From: Typha latifolia
Taxonomy: Eukaryota; Streptophyta; Magnoliopsida; Poales; Typhaceae
Direction of reading: 5' to 3'
Length of the DNA: 64,000 nucleotides
Assembly (NCBI GenBank): GCA_019914945.1
Contig: CM034111.1
Location: forward strand, 2,294,001 to 2,358,000
Translations under genes and position numbers: made by a program
Shown here: piece after piece, positions 63,994 through 64,000 of the stretch
How the letters are laid out: each line of letters starts with the position of its first letter
Numbering within the stretch: the stretch's first letter is position 1
Notes under the pieces: model-generated
Database searches by the model: none
What the model was told of the DNA's origin: nothing
What the model saw: only the letters and a program-made list of their open reading frames with translations

Positions 63994-64000
63994 CTACATG

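Noticed and set aside
1..64000. Bacterial-type operons, CRISPR arrays, prophage or integrated virus
   Set aside because: No such features were seen; all supported genes are intron-containing or intronless plant nuclear genes.

Overview
The window is plant nuclear DNA. Every recognisable gene is a eukaryotic gene with GT-AG introns and matches a plant protein family. Several of these are plant-specific (DUF1645, the MIP1-type leucine-zipper/DUF547 family, NDC1). The intronless DUF1645 and carboxylesterase genes are very GC-rich, while introns and spacers are AT-rich. I infer a monocot, more likely non-grass than grass, but the sequence alone does not fix the species. No CRISPR array, rRNA or intact autonomous transposon was seen.

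Layout: (1) 739-8382 +, an 18-exon prolyl-oligopeptidase-type serine peptidase. (2) 9654-12299 +, a ZOP1-like U1-type zinc-finger protein apparently lacking the OCRE domain. (3) 12.8-15.26 kb, an old tandem duplication of spacer DNA ending at the stop codon of (4) a single-exon DUF1645 gene, 15255-16361 -. (5) 19529-22394 -, a MIP1-type leucine-zipper/DUF547 protein. (6) 22.4-26.36 kb, AT-rich spacer with a dispersed repeat and a second copy of part of the next gene's leader. (7) 26362-33681 +, NDC1. (8) 34902-36074 -, a class I carboxylesterase with an N-terminal hydrophobic segment. (9) 38759-49332 +, presequence protease in 19 exons. (10) 50423-50938 -, a DPH4-type J-domain protein with a 1.8 kb leader intron. 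(11) 54015-58254 -, an uncharacterised membrane-anchored, cysteine-rich protein with a probable GC-AG intron. (12) 60410-63993 -, the 3' part of an organellar type I methionine aminopeptidase, cut by the window edge.

All exon junctions were placed by hand from splice signals, reading phase and remembered family sequence. Each complete model closes in frame: 717, 202, 368, 585, 577, 390, 1072, 171 and 329 aa. The genes do not form a pathway. NDC1, PreP and the methionine aminopeptidase are all nuclear-encoded organelle proteins, but their linkage here is probably chance. The window is mostly ordinary gene space. The best leads are the missing OCRE exon, the GC-AG intron, the duplicated NDC1 leader, the inverted dispersed repeat pair and the uncharacterised cysteine-rich protein.
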